DNA of 55,406 nt, taken from contig NZ_AYKS02000029.1 in assembly GCF_000496755.2 (NCBI RefSeq), forward strand, positions 1 through 55,406, read 5' to 3'. The DNA comes from Serratia sp. DD3. Its GTDB lineage: Bacteria; Pseudomonadota; Gammaproteobacteria; Enterobacterales; Enterobacteriaceae. Positions 16,030 to 24,443 of the stretch are shown one piece after another. Below the pieces are notes generated by a model that worked only from the letters and a program-made list of their open reading frames with translations, was not told the DNA's origin and ran no database searches. A program made the position numbers and the translations under genes. Position 1 is the first letter of the stretch. Each line of letters opens with the position of its first letter.

Positions 16030-16578
16030 GAGTCATGAGTGGAAAGCAGAGTCATGAGCGACTCTGCGTTATTGCTGAAGTGGATGGTGGGTTGTGTATT
16101 AAAAAATATCACCAGTCACTCTGCGTTATAAGGTGACATGCTATTCTGACGACTGTCTGTATAGGCAGGCAGTGCAGATTAAATTTACAACCATTGGTGA
16201 GAGATTAGGGCTGATTTAATTCGCAAGGTGCTTCGCGCTCTGATTGAGTTTAACCCAAGTTTAATGACTTGACTCAGTCTGACGGTTTCACTCGTTCAAG
16301 GGTTAATTGGATGGGTTGAATAACTGAATAAATGTTAATCCAATAGTGCCAATGTAATTACCAATCCAATGGCATAACTCAATCAATATCAATTCAATAA
16401 TATAGAATCCCTAAATAACCACACCATCACTTAGGGTCAATGGATATCCTTTAGCAATATCCTTTACCCTATGGCAAGAGAAAACAAAAAAGAATCAGCA
16501 TGGTAAGTTAGTGTGCTTTCTTGCTGGAAATATTAACGAAAATCCGGAGTTGGAAAATACAGAAGGTGAGGTTGATGA
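16030..16578. other. Non-coding stretch with repeats; possible origin or control region
   Basis: This is 549 bases between the Gp2-type gene and alpA. Close to the Gp2 start, the 10-mer GAGTCATGAG occurs at 16030-16039 and again at 16049-16058. A hairpin GCAGAGTC-ATGAGC-GACTCTGC spans 16046-16067. A related ACTCTGCGTTAT occurs at 16061-16072 and again near 16119. Farther along (16310-16390) CCAAT-like words cluster in AT-rich sequence. Direct repeats and a hairpin upstream of a replication-type gene are typical of origins or autoregulatory sites; which of these applies is inference. Confidence 0.4.
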
Positions 16579-16833
16579 TTACAGGCCGACAGTAGGCAAT
16601 TCTTGATAGTCTGGAGGAATATAGTCCGGACGTGATTCTCTTATTCTTTCTACTTCCCAGGCTAACACTTCACTTTTCAGCCAGCGTGAACGACGGCCAA
16701 ATTTTATGGCAGGCGGAAAGCGCCCAAGAGCAATCAATTTATAAAACCATTTATCCGTCATGCCGGTATGGGCAACGATAAACGCCATATCGACAAACTG
16801 GTCATTCAACAGACTTTTGATAGGGGATGACAT
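16579..16833 (-). CDS. AlpA-family transcriptional regulator
   Basis: A small MerR-like winged-helix DNA-binding protein of the AlpA type. The hallmark segment VDMAFIVAHTGMTDKWFYKLIALGRFPPAIKFGRRSRWLKSEVLAWE (shown here as a whole only by its ends: VDMAFIVAHTGM...RWLKSEVLAWE) fits the HTH and the beta-hairpin wing. AlpA proteins switch on excision or integration genes in P4-like and CP4-like islands. I chose the ATG at 16833, preceded by GGAG about ten bases upstream, giving 84 residues. An ATG at 16932 would add 33 residues not typical of the family. It lies at the head of the leftward Gp2/HerA set. Confidence 0.85.
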   Translation of the reverse strand: MSSPIKSLLNDQFVDMAFIVAHTGMTDKWFYKLIALGRFPPAIKFGRRSRWLKSEVLAWEVERIRESRPDYIPPDYQELPTVGL

Positions 16834-17391
16834 GTTATTTTTCTCCATGGTGATGAGTGAATGGAGAACGGACTGCGGCAACGTCAGTTGGCATTTTGAT
16901 TTATGCCAGTGCGCCACAAAGTTCTCTATCACATCAGTCAGCCAAGTAAAAAATAACCTGAATTGCTTAATGGCCTGGTTGCGATTTCATTAAAAATGAT
17001 AGGGTGGATATATGTACACCCATACAACCAGTACATTTCTGTTGAAATTTTATCAACTCATTTTCTGTTTATATCCCCATCATAACTCAAGCCTCACCCC
17101 CCTCTTGGTCACTTGTTTGAGCTGGTTCATGGAGAACTATGTTGCCTCCATTTTTCTGTAAAGCGAATTATTTAGAGTTTAGTTCATGTTTAAATGCATG
17201 TAATCAGCCATTCTTATGGGGTTTTTAAATGATAAAAACCACGATTTATCTACTAAAAATCATTACTTTTAATACATAAAAACCACTAAAAATCTCTGGA
17301 TTATTTCATTTTTTAACAACTGAATCGACACGTGACCTTCTTTGATATAAAGTCATTTTGGGGATTGAGCATTGATTAACAGGTGGAAGCT
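16834..17391. other. AT-rich intergenic region between divergent alpA and an unknown gene
   Basis: This region holds the divergent promoters of alpA (leftward) and of the gene at 17392 (rightward). Its notable content is the repeat set at 17232-17294. No other gene-like signal is visible. Confidence 0.5.
17232..17294. repeat. Alternating iteron-like direct repeats
   Basis: ATAAAAACCAC occurs at 17232-17242 and 17276-17286, and ACTAAAAATC at 17252-17261 and 17285-17294. The two words alternate and in the last pair share two bases. The AT-rich setting upstream of an unknown gene and of alpA would suit an iteron origin or an operator array. Function is not shown by the sequence. Confidence 0.55.
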
Positions 17392-18420
17392 ATGACATTC
17401 AGTGAGATGAGGGGCCGAGCAAAGGTAGGTTTTCTTGAATATAAAAAAGAGTTTTTATTTAATGAAAACGCGGCTAATCGCATTGATGTACTTAAACGAG
17501 TTGCAGCAACATTTAACCACATGACATTGTCTAAGGTAATGTTTTCACTAAAAGAAAAATGCGTAGCTATGAATTTCGCTAAAATGGTAAGATCAATAGA
17601 AAGTATGGCGTTTTGTGTCGCCAATGAGATGTACAGAACATACAAAGATAAGTCTCTGGATAAACTCATAGAGTTAAATACAAAGTTAACAGAAGATGTT
17701 TTCCCGAAAAATAAAATGGCATGGTTAAAAAAAGACAAAGAGGCTTGCTATTACCTATGGGTACTCATTATAAATATAAAGTGGAAAGATATTCTGTCAT
17801 CAAAGCCAGTGGATCTCTATAATAGTTATAATTACAAGGTTGGTGATGGAAATGAAATGGCAGCAATCGACTTGCTTGGGGTTCGCGATTTTTCACCAGA
17901 TCACTTAAACCGCTATTTTTCATTGGTGAGATTTTTTGAAAAACTACCTTTCCCAAGTGAAATAGGCATCAACTATCTGGATTCTATTTTCGAGGATTAT
18001 AAAAACACAAAAGAAGAGTGTCGACATAAAATAAATATAAAGAACCTGACAAAAAGCGATGAATTAATAGTCTTTTCACTTGATTATCTTAGAAAGAAAG
18101 GGACGGTGAAAAGAAATGGGTTAATGCCAATCACGCATCATGACAACCGGCCTGCATTAATCACGCATATCTATCTTGAGTGTCTAGAAAATGCCGATTT
18201 CCCTGGCAGGATGAATTTGCTATTAAAGGCTTGGTCGCAGCATAAAGCACGCAAAGCGCCAAAGAAAACTGTAAAAAAAGCACAGAATCATACGCTTCCC
18301 GTTCTCAGTGAATCTGATGCTAAATTACTTCGTGAAATAGCAATGAAATTTGATGTCAATGAAGAGGGCATTTTGAGTGAAGCAATAGGCTTCTATTATG
18401 ACCAGATGATGAAGTTTTAA
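17392..18420 (+). CDS. Unknown island protein, 342 residues
   Basis: I do not recognise this protein. It is Lys-rich and largely helical, with no signal peptide or membrane segment. The segment HKARKAPKKTVKKAQNHTLP (about residues 285-305) is a strongly basic linker. The last 45 residues (LSESDAKLLREIAMKFDVNEEGILSEAIGFYYDQMM) resemble a small ribbon-helix-helix-like DNA-binding tail. ATG 17392 is preceded by AGGTGG at good spacing; a GTG at 17383 is less likely. It is transcribed divergently from alpA across the iteron-like repeats, which makes a replication or partition role thinkable, without direct evidence. Confidence 0.6.
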   Translation: MTFSEMRGRAKVGFLEYKKEFLFNENAANRIDVLKRVAATFNHMTLSKVMFSLKEKCVAMNFAKMVRSIESMAFCVANEMYRTYKDKSLDKLIELNTKLTEDVFPKNKMAWLKKDKEACYYLWVLIINIKWKDILSSKPVDLYNSYNYKVGDGNEMAAIDLLGVRDFSPDHLNRYFSLVRFFEKLPFPSEIGINYLDSIFEDYKNTKEECRHKINIKNLTKSDELIVFSLDYLRKKGTVKRNGLMPITHHDNRPALITHIYLECLENADFPGRMNLLLKAWSQHKARKAPKKTVKKAQNHTLPVLSESDAKLLREIAMKFDVNEEGILSEAIGFYYDQMMKF

Positions 18421-18670
18421 CTGTTCGCGATAAAGCTATTTTTTAGGGAAGAGGTTTTTTATAGCTTGCTCATTTTTGAGTATGAAAAACCGCCTACAAT
18501 CTGGTGGTGACATAGATGCTACCAAGATAAAACCAGGTCAAATACTGGTTCGCAATTATTTAATACCTGAGTGCTAAACCAACACATTTTCACACCTATA
18601 TCACTGAAGGGAATTACGCCACAGTATTAACCGTAGCGTGTGTTTTCCACTCAATGAAACAGGTCCTATC

Positions 18671-19282
18671 ATGCACGATGAGACATCATCCCCTCCGCCG
18701 ATATCTCGCTGGCTGGAGGCTTTATACACCAAAGCCCTACAAGGTGGCCCTGGCATCAGTTCCGCCTATCAATTGGCAGAGCAGTACCGCAATACCTTCT
18801 CAACCCCACAAAGCGCCGCCCTGAGTCTGGTTCGCTGGGAATCAGCCAAAGCGGCTACCAGCGGATTTATGCTGGGTGTGGGAGGCATAGTAACACTTCC
18901 CATTACGCTACCTGCCAGCCTGGTTGGGCCACTGTTGCTACAGCTCAGGTTGATTGCTGCCATCGCTTTACTGGGTGGGCAGGATGTCCACGACTTGCAT
19001 ACCCGCCATCTGGTTTATCTCTGCCTCGGCGGCACTGTCGCTAAAGATGGCTTGCAGGCATATGGTACCTATCTGTTCCAACAGATTTCAGCACAGGCCC
19101 TTGAGCAGGTGACCGAAAAAACCGCCACACACCTGACCACTCGACTGGCTGGCCGTCTCCCGACTGCCCATGCGAGCCATCTCGTGCCACTGCTGAGTGG
19201 CGTGGTCAGCGGTAGCTTGGATTATCTGGCAGTACGGTCAGCGGGCGCATTGGCCTGCGCCGCCTTTTTGCACAAGGACTGA
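18671..19282 (+). CDS. EcsC-family-like protein
   Basis: A 203-residue protein with the hydrophobic Gly/Leu-rich centre (FMLGVGGIVTLPITLPASLV, LLLQLRLIAAIALLGG) followed by the DVHDLHTRHLVYLCLGG segment seen in EcsC-like proteins. The long amphipathic helices suggest association with membranes. Function is unknown in this setting. It begins the rightward accessory block, followed 150 bases later by the YaaW-like gene. ATG 18671 is preferred over GTG 18638, although the Shine-Dalgarno sequence is weak for both. Confidence 0.65.
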   Translation: MHDETSSPPPISRWLEALYTKALQGGPGISSAYQLAEQYRNTFSTPQSAALSLVRWESAKAATSGFMLGVGGIVTLPITLPASLVGPLLLQLRLIAAIALLGGQDVHDLHTRHLVYLCLGGTVAKDGLQAYGTYLFQQISAQALEQVTEKTATHLTTRLAGRLPTAHASHLVPLLSGVVSGSLDYLAVRSAGALACAAFLHKD

Positions 19283-19432
19283 GCCACTTTTTCCTTACCT
19301 GCCGCGTCACACCCTGTCCAATTCAGCCCCTCGGTGTCAGGAAAATCACCGTTTTGACCGCCATACCCTGTCAGGCCCCTCCGTTACAGTAGTCGCCAGT
19401 TCACGATATACGGCCAACACAGGAGAAATACC

Positions 19433-20164
19433 ATGGCGACCTACCGCATCGACCCCGACCTGACATTTTTAGGGCAGTGCTCTAACGACGACCTGAGCGC
19501 ACTGGTCTCCGTGCTCACCCACGATACCAAAGACGGCAAAAAGCGCTGGTCAGAAAGCCTGACCAGCACCCCGGAATACACGCTGTTTTACCCCGACCAC
19601 CAGAAGTATTGGACGGCCATCGGTGCCGAACTGCAGGCCTTTGGGGCCAACAGTCTGGCGACACTGACTCGACTCAACAAAGGCGTGCTCTACCGAGAGT
19701 TGCTGACGGATGCGTGTAAAAAGCTCAAGGTCAACTTCAGCAAGGAGAGCTCCATTGAAACGATAGAACTGAACATGCTGTTGAAAGTGATGGAGAAAAG
19801 CCTGGCAGAAATGACCGAAGAGGAACTGCAGCAGTTATCTCATGACATGCAGCTCAATCTGTCCAAGCCCACACCTCAACTGGTGTTGATGGCGCTACAG
19901 GCGGCCATTCGCACCTCCGGCATGGCTGCGCTGGAGCTGGCCACACTGCTGGCCATTAATATCATCAATACCTTGGGTGGAATTGCCACGATAGGGGCCT
20001 ACTTTGTTGCACAACGTGCACTGACCGTACTGGCTGGCCCCATTGGCTTGACGCTCAGTTCTGCCTGGCTCATTGCCGACGTTACTGGCCCTGCCTACCG
20101 GGTCACCGTACCGGCTTGCATTATCGTGGCCTACCTACGCCAGAAACACCTCGCACAACAATAA
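19433..20164 (+). CDS. YaaW-like (UPF0174) protein
   Basis: A 243-residue protein. The N-terminal part contains LGQCSNDDLSALVSVLTHDTKDGKKRW, the DUF3944-like start of YaaW/UPF0174 proteins. The C-terminal half has hydrophobic helices (LELATLLAINIINTLGGIATIGAYF, LTVLAGPIGLTLSSAWLIAD), again implying membrane contact. AGGAG sits just before the ATG. YaaW-like, EcsC-like and WYL genes in a row form a recurrent cassette in enterobacterial islands, but I cannot assign a reaction. Confidence 0.7.
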   Translation: MATYRIDPDLTFLGQCSNDDLSALVSVLTHDTKDGKKRWSESLTSTPEYTLFYPDHQKYWTAIGAELQAFGANSLATLTRLNKGVLYRELLTDACKKLKVNFSKESSIETIELNMLLKVMEKSLAEMTEEELQQLSHDMQLNLSKPTPQLVLMALQAAIRTSGMAALELATLLAINIINTLGGIATIGAYFVAQRALTVLAGPIGLTLSSAWLIADVTGPAYRVTVPACIIVAYLRQKHLAQQ

Positions 20165-20216
20165 CCCGCGCCCCTGTACGGTCGTGCAGGGGAACCTTTC
20201 ACTCAGGGAATCAATT

Positions 20217-20906
20217 ATGTCCGCACAGGAACGTCGCCATGACAGGCTCGCCTACCGGTTGGCCTCCATCATCAGTCGGCTCTTCAATGGCGAATCCCTC
20301 TCCGTGGCTGCGTTGGCACGGGAGTTCAATGTCTCGTTACGTACACTGGACCGGGATTTCAACACACGTCTGGTCGGTCTGGATATGGATCACCGTGAGG
20401 GCTGCTATCGTTTGGCTGACTCGCAGCGCCCCTTTCGTACCGACAGGGACATCATCCAGTTTGCCAGCATTACTGACGTGAAGCAGTTCTTTCCCGCACT
20501 GGATAGAAAGCTGTTGTCCGTGTTGCTCAACAAAGAGCTAGACTCGCCCTACATCGTCTATAACGCGCCCCCCAAGCGGTTGCCATCGTTATTCGGCGGG
20601 TTTTATGTCATTACCCAGGCCATTGTGGAGAACCGCATTATCCGCTTTGTTTACGAAGGCCTGAAACACTCAGCCGCAGAACCCTACAAACTGATTTATT
20701 TTGCCGGGGACTGGTATCTGTGTGCTGCCATCAACAACATCATTCAGGTGTTTGACATGCATCACCTGAGCGATATCACGCTGACCATCAGCACGTTCGT
20801 CAAAAAGGAGGCTATCAATAACATCATTAGCGAAGAGAAGTTCATAACAGCATTACCGCATTTTCAATATATCAAGGCGTTGACCGCAACCGAATCGGGT
20901 CAATAG
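20217..20906 (+). CDS. WYL-domain transcriptional regulator (YfjR-like)
   Basis: A 229-residue protein. The N-terminal HTH (residues about 10-60) includes RLFNGESLSVAALAREFNVSLRTLDRDF. The C-terminal WYL domain includes IIRFVYEG and EPYKLIYFAGDWYLCA. WYL proteins sense nucleic acid or nucleotide ligands and often repress defence genes; the closest named type I recognise is YfjR of CP4-57. I start it at ATG 20217, where AGGG precedes; an open frame continues upstream but overlaps the YaaW-like gene. It probably controls the downstream block from 20938 to 25298. Confidence 0.8.
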   Translation: MSAQERRHDRLAYRLASIISRLFNGESLSVAALAREFNVSLRTLDRDFNTRLVGLDMDHREGCYRLADSQRPFRTDRDIIQFASITDVKQFFPALDRKLLSVLLNKELDSPYIVYNAPPKRLPSLFGGFYVITQAIVENRIIRFVYEGLKHSAAEPYKLIYFAGDWYLCAAINNIIQVFDMHHLSDITLTISTFVKKEAINNIISEEKFITALPHFQYIKALTATESGQ

Positions 20907-20937
20907 ATATCACCTAAAGGTTAAAGAGAGCATCACC

Positions 20938-21156
20938 ATGTCTGTATTTCGTCACCTTGCGACAGCCACAGGAATTATCGCGACCTTGTTTAGCGTCTAC
21001 CAAGCTCAGGGGGCCATGGCTGAACAAATGCGTAAAGACGCCTGCTCGCCTTGGGCGGTGCGGGTCGGTCGGATTGGCGCTTTGTTTGTTACCTCGTTGC
21101 TGATGGGGGGATTGGTAGATGCACTCATCCAACGCGTGTTCCCTCAACGTGGGTAA
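20938..21156 (+). CDS. Small membrane protein, 72 residues
   Basis: A short protein with two hydrophobic segments (FRHLATATGIIATLFSVYQA and IGALFVTSLLMGGLVDALIQ) separated by a charged stretch. The codon pattern and its place 32 bases after the WYL gene suggest it is real. Function is unknown. Such small double-spanning proteins occur in the same place in other CP4-like islands. Confidence 0.55.
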   Translation: MSVFRHLATATGIIATLFSVYQAQGAMAEQMRKDACSPWAVRVGRIGALFVTSLLMGGLVDALIQRVFPQRG

Positions 21157-21272
21157 CTCACGCATCCCGATACAGGGAGACGATGTTTATTTCACTGACA
21201 ATAAAACAGGTACCGGGTTTTCAACTGCCCCGGATAAACAACTATACACTTAGCTTATCAATGGAGAATATC

Positions 21273-21638
21273 ATGCGTAAAATCAGCGTATTACTTATCG
21301 GCTTCTCATGGGTATTTTCGAGCGTAGCCACTGCCAAGGTCAATTTGGCAGAGGTTGAGCATTGGAATAATATTGGTAATCAGTATCAGACCTATTCGTA
21401 TTTTGGTGATGTGAGTGACAAGCTTGTCGCTGAAAAGGGTGACAATGCTGTGATATGGCAGGATGCGGGTACCAGTTGTCCTGCCGGCAGTTTCTATCTG
21501 GTCAACAAAAGACTCAAAACCTATAAAGAAATCGATAGCGGCACCTGTGATGACAGGAACTTTGCCATCAAACTGGAAAATAATACCGTTACGTTCACCT
21601 CTGAAGGAAAAGTTACTGCCGTCTATCCGGTCTATTAA
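21273..21638 (+). CDS. Small secreted or periplasmic protein
   Basis: A 121-residue protein beginning MRKISVLLIGFSWVFSSVATA, a clear Sec signal peptide (basic start, hydrophobic core, A-T-A cleavage). The mature part has two Cys (TSCPAG and GTCDDRN) that could form a disulfide, and beta-rich sequence. I chose ATG 21273 because GGAG lies six bases ahead; upstream ATGs add no plausible signal. It ends about 100 bases before a strong terminator. I do not recognise the family. Confidence 0.6.
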   Translation: MRKISVLLIGFSWVFSSVATAKVNLAEVEHWNNIGNQYQTYSYFGDVSDKLVAEKGDNAVIWQDAGTSCPAGSFYLVNKRLKTYKEIDSGTCDDRNFAIKLENNTVTFTSEGKVTAVYPVY

Positions 21639-21740
21639 GCACTGGGAGATACTTATTCTGCTAACGCCCATGGTGGGCAGTAATAGTCCTCACCCATTGA
21701 ATCTTTTGCGTTAACACCAGGGAAATATTTTCCACACATC

Positions 21741-21780
21741 AAACAGGCTCCTCCGGTTTTCCGGTGGGGCCTGTTTTGCT
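21741..21780 (+). terminator. Strong Rho-independent terminator
   Basis: AAACAGGCTCCTCCGG (21741-21756) pairs with CCGGTGGGGCCTGTTT (21761-21776) around a TTTT loop. There is one T-T mismatch and one G-T pair. TGCTTTTA follows. It ends the WYL/small-protein transcript just before the antirestriction gene. Confidence 0.85.
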
Positions 21781-21814
21781 TTTATGCCTTTCATCTCAAG
21801 GAGTTTATTCAACC

Positions 21815-22243
21815 ATGAACAATGTATCACCCACACCTCAACGCGTGACCGCCACTGTTGTGCCAAACCGCCAGCGCCTCCGTTTCTGGCCACAGCACTT
21901 TGGCAACATACCGCAATGGCTCATTCTGGAGCCGCACGCCTTTGGCTGGCTTGACCGCCTATGTACTGATTACAACGGGGGCTCCTGGCACTTTTATACG
22001 CTGAGCAATGGGGGGGCCTTTATGGCACCAGAAAGCGATGAGCGGTGGTCACTGTTTAACGACATGAATGGCAATGGTGCCGAAATGGGTGCTGAGGCTG
22101 CCGGTATTACCGCTTGCCTAATGACCTATAGCCACCACGCTTGCCGTACCGAAAGCGAGGCGATGACCGAACATTTCTACCGATTGCGTGAATACGCTCT
22201 CACTCACTCAGAGTGCAAAGCCATTTTCGCCCTGATTGACTGA
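21815..22243 (+). CDS. ArdB/KlcA-family antirestriction protein
   Basis: A 142-residue protein with the family pattern RLRFWPQHFG, the central YNGGSWHFYTLSNGGAFMAP, and ACLMTYSHHACRTESEAMTEHFYRLREYA. ArdB/KlcA proteins protect incoming mobile DNA from type I restriction without mimicking DNA. AAGGAG lies about 11 bases before the ATG. It is the first gene after the terminator at 21741-21780 and begins the antirestriction-RadC-toxin block common to CP4-44-like islands. Confidence 0.9.
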   Translation: MNNVSPTPQRVTATVVPNRQRLRFWPQHFGNIPQWLILEPHAFGWLDRLCTDYNGGSWHFYTLSNGGAFMAPESDERWSLFNDMNGNGAEMGAEAAGITACLMTYSHHACRTESEAMTEHFYRLREYALTHSECKAIFALID

Positions 22244-22262
22244 GCAACAAGGGACTCTCACC

Positions 22263-22742
22263 ATGAAAATCACCTTATCCCCCATAGTGGCTGAAATGTC
22301 ACCTGGCGAACAACGGACCGTCCGACGCGCCCTGAATCTGCTGGCTAAACAGTTGCGGGAACCGGGCGTAGCGTTTACCTCCACCAGCGTGACCCGTGAC
22401 TGGCTGCGCCTGCATCTGACTGGGCTTGAGCGTGAAGTCTTCGTTGTGCTGTGGCTCGATAATCAAAACCGACTACTGGCTCAGGAGACGCTGTTTACCG
22501 GCACCATCAACAGTACCACCGTCCACCCGCGCGAGTTGGTGAAGTCTGCTCTGAAGCACAATGCCGCTAAAGCCGTATTGGCCCACAATCATCCGTCCCA
22601 GTTGGCCGAGCCCAGCCAGGCTGACCGACAAATCACCGACAGGATAAAGGCTGCACTGGAATTGGTAGATGTGCGAGTGCTGGACCACCTAGTTGTCGGT
22701 GGCCTGGATATCGTCTCATTTGCCGAACGTGGCTGGTTGTGA
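22263..22742 (+). CDS. RadC-like JAB/JAMM-domain protein (YeeS type)
   Basis: A 159-residue protein with the JAMM metal motif HNHPSQLAEPSQAD (His108, His110, Asp121) preceded by the usual FVVLWLDNQNRLL and VHPRELVKSAL segments. The length matches the YeeS group of short RadC-like proteins. Despite the name, a repair function is not established; the fold is that of a zinc hydrolase. It lies 20 bases after the ArdB/KlcA gene and 10 bases before the next, in one operon. Confidence 0.9.
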   Translation: MKITLSPIVAEMSPGEQRTVRRALNLLAKQLREPGVAFTSTSVTRDWLRLHLTGLEREVFVVLWLDNQNRLLAQETLFTGTINSTTVHPRELVKSALKHNAAKAVLAHNHPSQLAEPSQADRQITDRIKAALELVDVRVLDHLVVGGLDIVSFAERGWL

Positions 22743-22752
22743 GGAGGACAAG

Positions 22753-23073
22753 ATGACAACAACCACACCGCTTTTACGCTTTGGTCTGCAATGCAGTTCG
22801 GCCCATATCACTGAAGATGACAACACCGTGCTGTATCGAGTCTCTCATTGCCACGATGAGTTTAGTGATGGTGAGTGGATCTCATTTTCGGGCACTGGCT
22901 ATCTGATCCGTCTGGATGCGTGGACCCACCCGATATTGCAACTCAAACGCCTGGGGCTCTCCAAACCCTGCCGATATCTGGTCAGCACCCTGATGAAGCG
23001 ACACCAACTGACCTACCTGCATATTGATGCACTGGGTGAACTGCTACCCGACTTTGCCACCTTCGGTTGGTAA
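22753..23073 (+). CDS. Small conserved island protein, possibly DUF5983
   Basis: A 106-residue protein with the segments LQCSSAHITEDDNTVLYRVS, EWISFSGTGYLIRLDAWTHP and YLHIDALGELLPDFATFGW. I recall this type as a constant neighbour of YeeS-like and CbeA/CbtA genes, probably DUF5983, but I am not certain of the family name. GAGGAGG lies just before the ATG. Its role in the toxin-antitoxin block is unknown. Confidence 0.7.
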   Translation: MTTTTPLLRFGLQCSSAHITEDDNTVLYRVSHCHDEFSDGEWISFSGTGYLIRLDAWTHPILQLKRLGLSKPCRYLVSTLMKRHQLTYLHIDALGELLPDFATFGW

Positions 23074-23169
23074 TGACTCACTACACCAAAACCAGCCTTA
23101 TCTACTTTCTCATCCACGATACACCCCTGCTTCATTGCTGGGCCGTGTCTATTTCAAGGAAACTTAGCG

Positions 23170-23538
23170 ATGACAAATATCGAACCTGATAGCCCCTCCC
23201 AGGGGGCAGATATCACCCCACCAGTCTGGGGGTTAAAACGTGCCATCACGCCACAGTTTGGGGCGCGTCTGGTACAGCAAGGCCACCAACTGCATTACCT
23301 GGGAGATCGTGCAGATGTCGTGGGGACGTTCAGCGATGCCGAGTTGCGTCATCTCGACCAACAATTCCCGCTCTGGCTTCAGCAGTTGGAGTCGATGCTG
23401 ATGTCTGGTGAACTCAATCCCCGACAACAACATTGCGTCACACTTCATACAAACGGACTGACCTGCGAAGCCGATACGTTGGGCTCGTGCGGTTATGTGT
23501 ACATAGCCATTTATCCAACACCGGCGGCAACCGCATAA
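23170..23538 (+). CDS. cbeA: CbeA-like antitoxin of type IV toxin-antitoxin system (YeeU family)
   Basis: A 122-residue protein with the family features [29 protein letters not shown], then [37 protein letters not shown] (given here by its ends). CbeA protects by stabilising FtsZ and MreB filaments rather than binding the toxin directly. It precedes cbtA by 61 bases, the standard order. The length matches E. coli YeeU (122 residues). Confidence 0.92.
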   Translation: MTNIEPDSPSQGADITPPVWGLKRAITPQFGARLVQQGHQLHYLGDRADVVGTFSDAELRHLDQQFPLWLQQLESMLMSGELNPRQQHCVTLHTNGLTCEADTLGSCGYVYIAIYPTPAATA

Positions 23539-23599
23539 AACGGCGTTACCTCACTCAGGCATTAACGTTTTCTCCCAACCTTCTATCAGGATAACAATC

Positions 23600-23983
23600 A
23601 TGCAAACTGTATCGGTTACCCCGAAACGGGCGGCTCGGTCCTGCCCGTCACCTATCGCCATCTGGCAGGCGTTGCTGACCCATCTGTTGCAACAACACTA
23701 TGGTCTGACACTGGAAGACACCGCCTTTAGTCACGATGGAGTCATTCAAGAAAACCTTGATGCGGGTATTTCTCTGGCGGATGCGCTGAATTGTATCGTG
23801 GAAAAATATGAACTGGTGCGTATTGACCGCACTGGTTTCAGTATCCGCGAACAATCACCGTTTATTACGCCTATTGATATTCTCCGGGCCAGACAGGCTA
23901 CAGGCTTGATGAAACGCCGAGGTTACAAGGCCATCACCCATATCACCAACGGTAAAAACCAACGACAGGGGACACATCCGTGA
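23600..23983 (+). CDS. cbtA: CbtA-like toxin of type IV toxin-antitoxin system (YeeV family)
   Basis: A 127-residue protein with [51 protein letters not shown] and [15 protein letters not shown], all typical of YeeV/YkfI/YpjF toxins. These proteins inhibit FtsZ and MreB polymerisation in the cytoplasm. The frame is intact. Its stop overlaps the GTG start of the following gene (GTGA), so all three genes are co-translated. Confidence 0.92.
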   Translation: MQTVSVTPKRAARSCPSPIAIWQALLTHLLQQHYGLTLEDTAFSHDGVIQENLDAGISLADALNCIVEKYELVRIDRTGFSIREQSPFITPIDILRARQATGLMKRRGYKAITHITNGKNQRQGTHP

Positions 23984-24336
23984 AAATCGACTTGAATATT
24001 GAAGCCGACAGTATCCTCGTACTGGGACTGAACAGGGGGAGGATAGCCGTTGACGTGGATGGTATCGAGCTGGCTGCGTTGATTAAAGCGGTCAATAACC
24101 ACGGTTATTCGTTGCAGAAAACCAGTGAACCCGAATACGCCAGTGTGGCATCGCCTTGCTCATTACCCCTTGCAGAAGGGCTACAAATCCTCATTGACTG
24201 GTTGCAGGACAATATTGATTGTGACTCAACGCTCATCTTTGATAACGATGAAAAGATGACCGACTCCAGCAAACTGTTGCCTTGTGTTGAACAGGCCTTG
24301 AACGTGGTTCTCAACCTTCAGTCCATGGCAAATTAG
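23980..24336 (+). CDS. Conserved protein downstream of CbtA
   Basis: A 118-residue protein starting with GTG at 23980 inside the cbtA stop. The opening [20 protein letters not shown] and [15 protein letters not shown] are typical of the small protein found after yeeV-type toxins in many enterobacterial islands. The function is unknown. It is followed by a terminator at 24381. Confidence 0.8.
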   Translation: MKIDLNIEADSILVLGLNRGRIAVDVDGIELAALIKAVNNHGYSLQKTSEPEYASVASPCSLPLAEGLQILIDWLQDNIDCDSTLIFDNDEKMTDSSKLLPCVEQALNVVLNLQSMAN

Positions 24337-24380
24337 TCAACGTAACAACCGCCATAACGTATTCCCCCTAAACAAGCATC

Positions 24381-24413
24381 AACGCTGCCCACTGGGTGGC
24401 GTTTTGCTTTTTT
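24381..24413 (+). terminator. Rho-independent terminator after the CbtA block
   Basis: AACGCTGCCC pairs with GGGTGGCGTT (one G-T pair) around a short ACT loop, followed by TTGCTTTTTT. It closes the antirestriction-toxin operon. Its tail resembles that of the terminator at 21741-21780. Confidence 0.75.
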
Positions 24414-24443
24414 ATCTCTGTCTTAAATAAAGGAAGTAAAATC

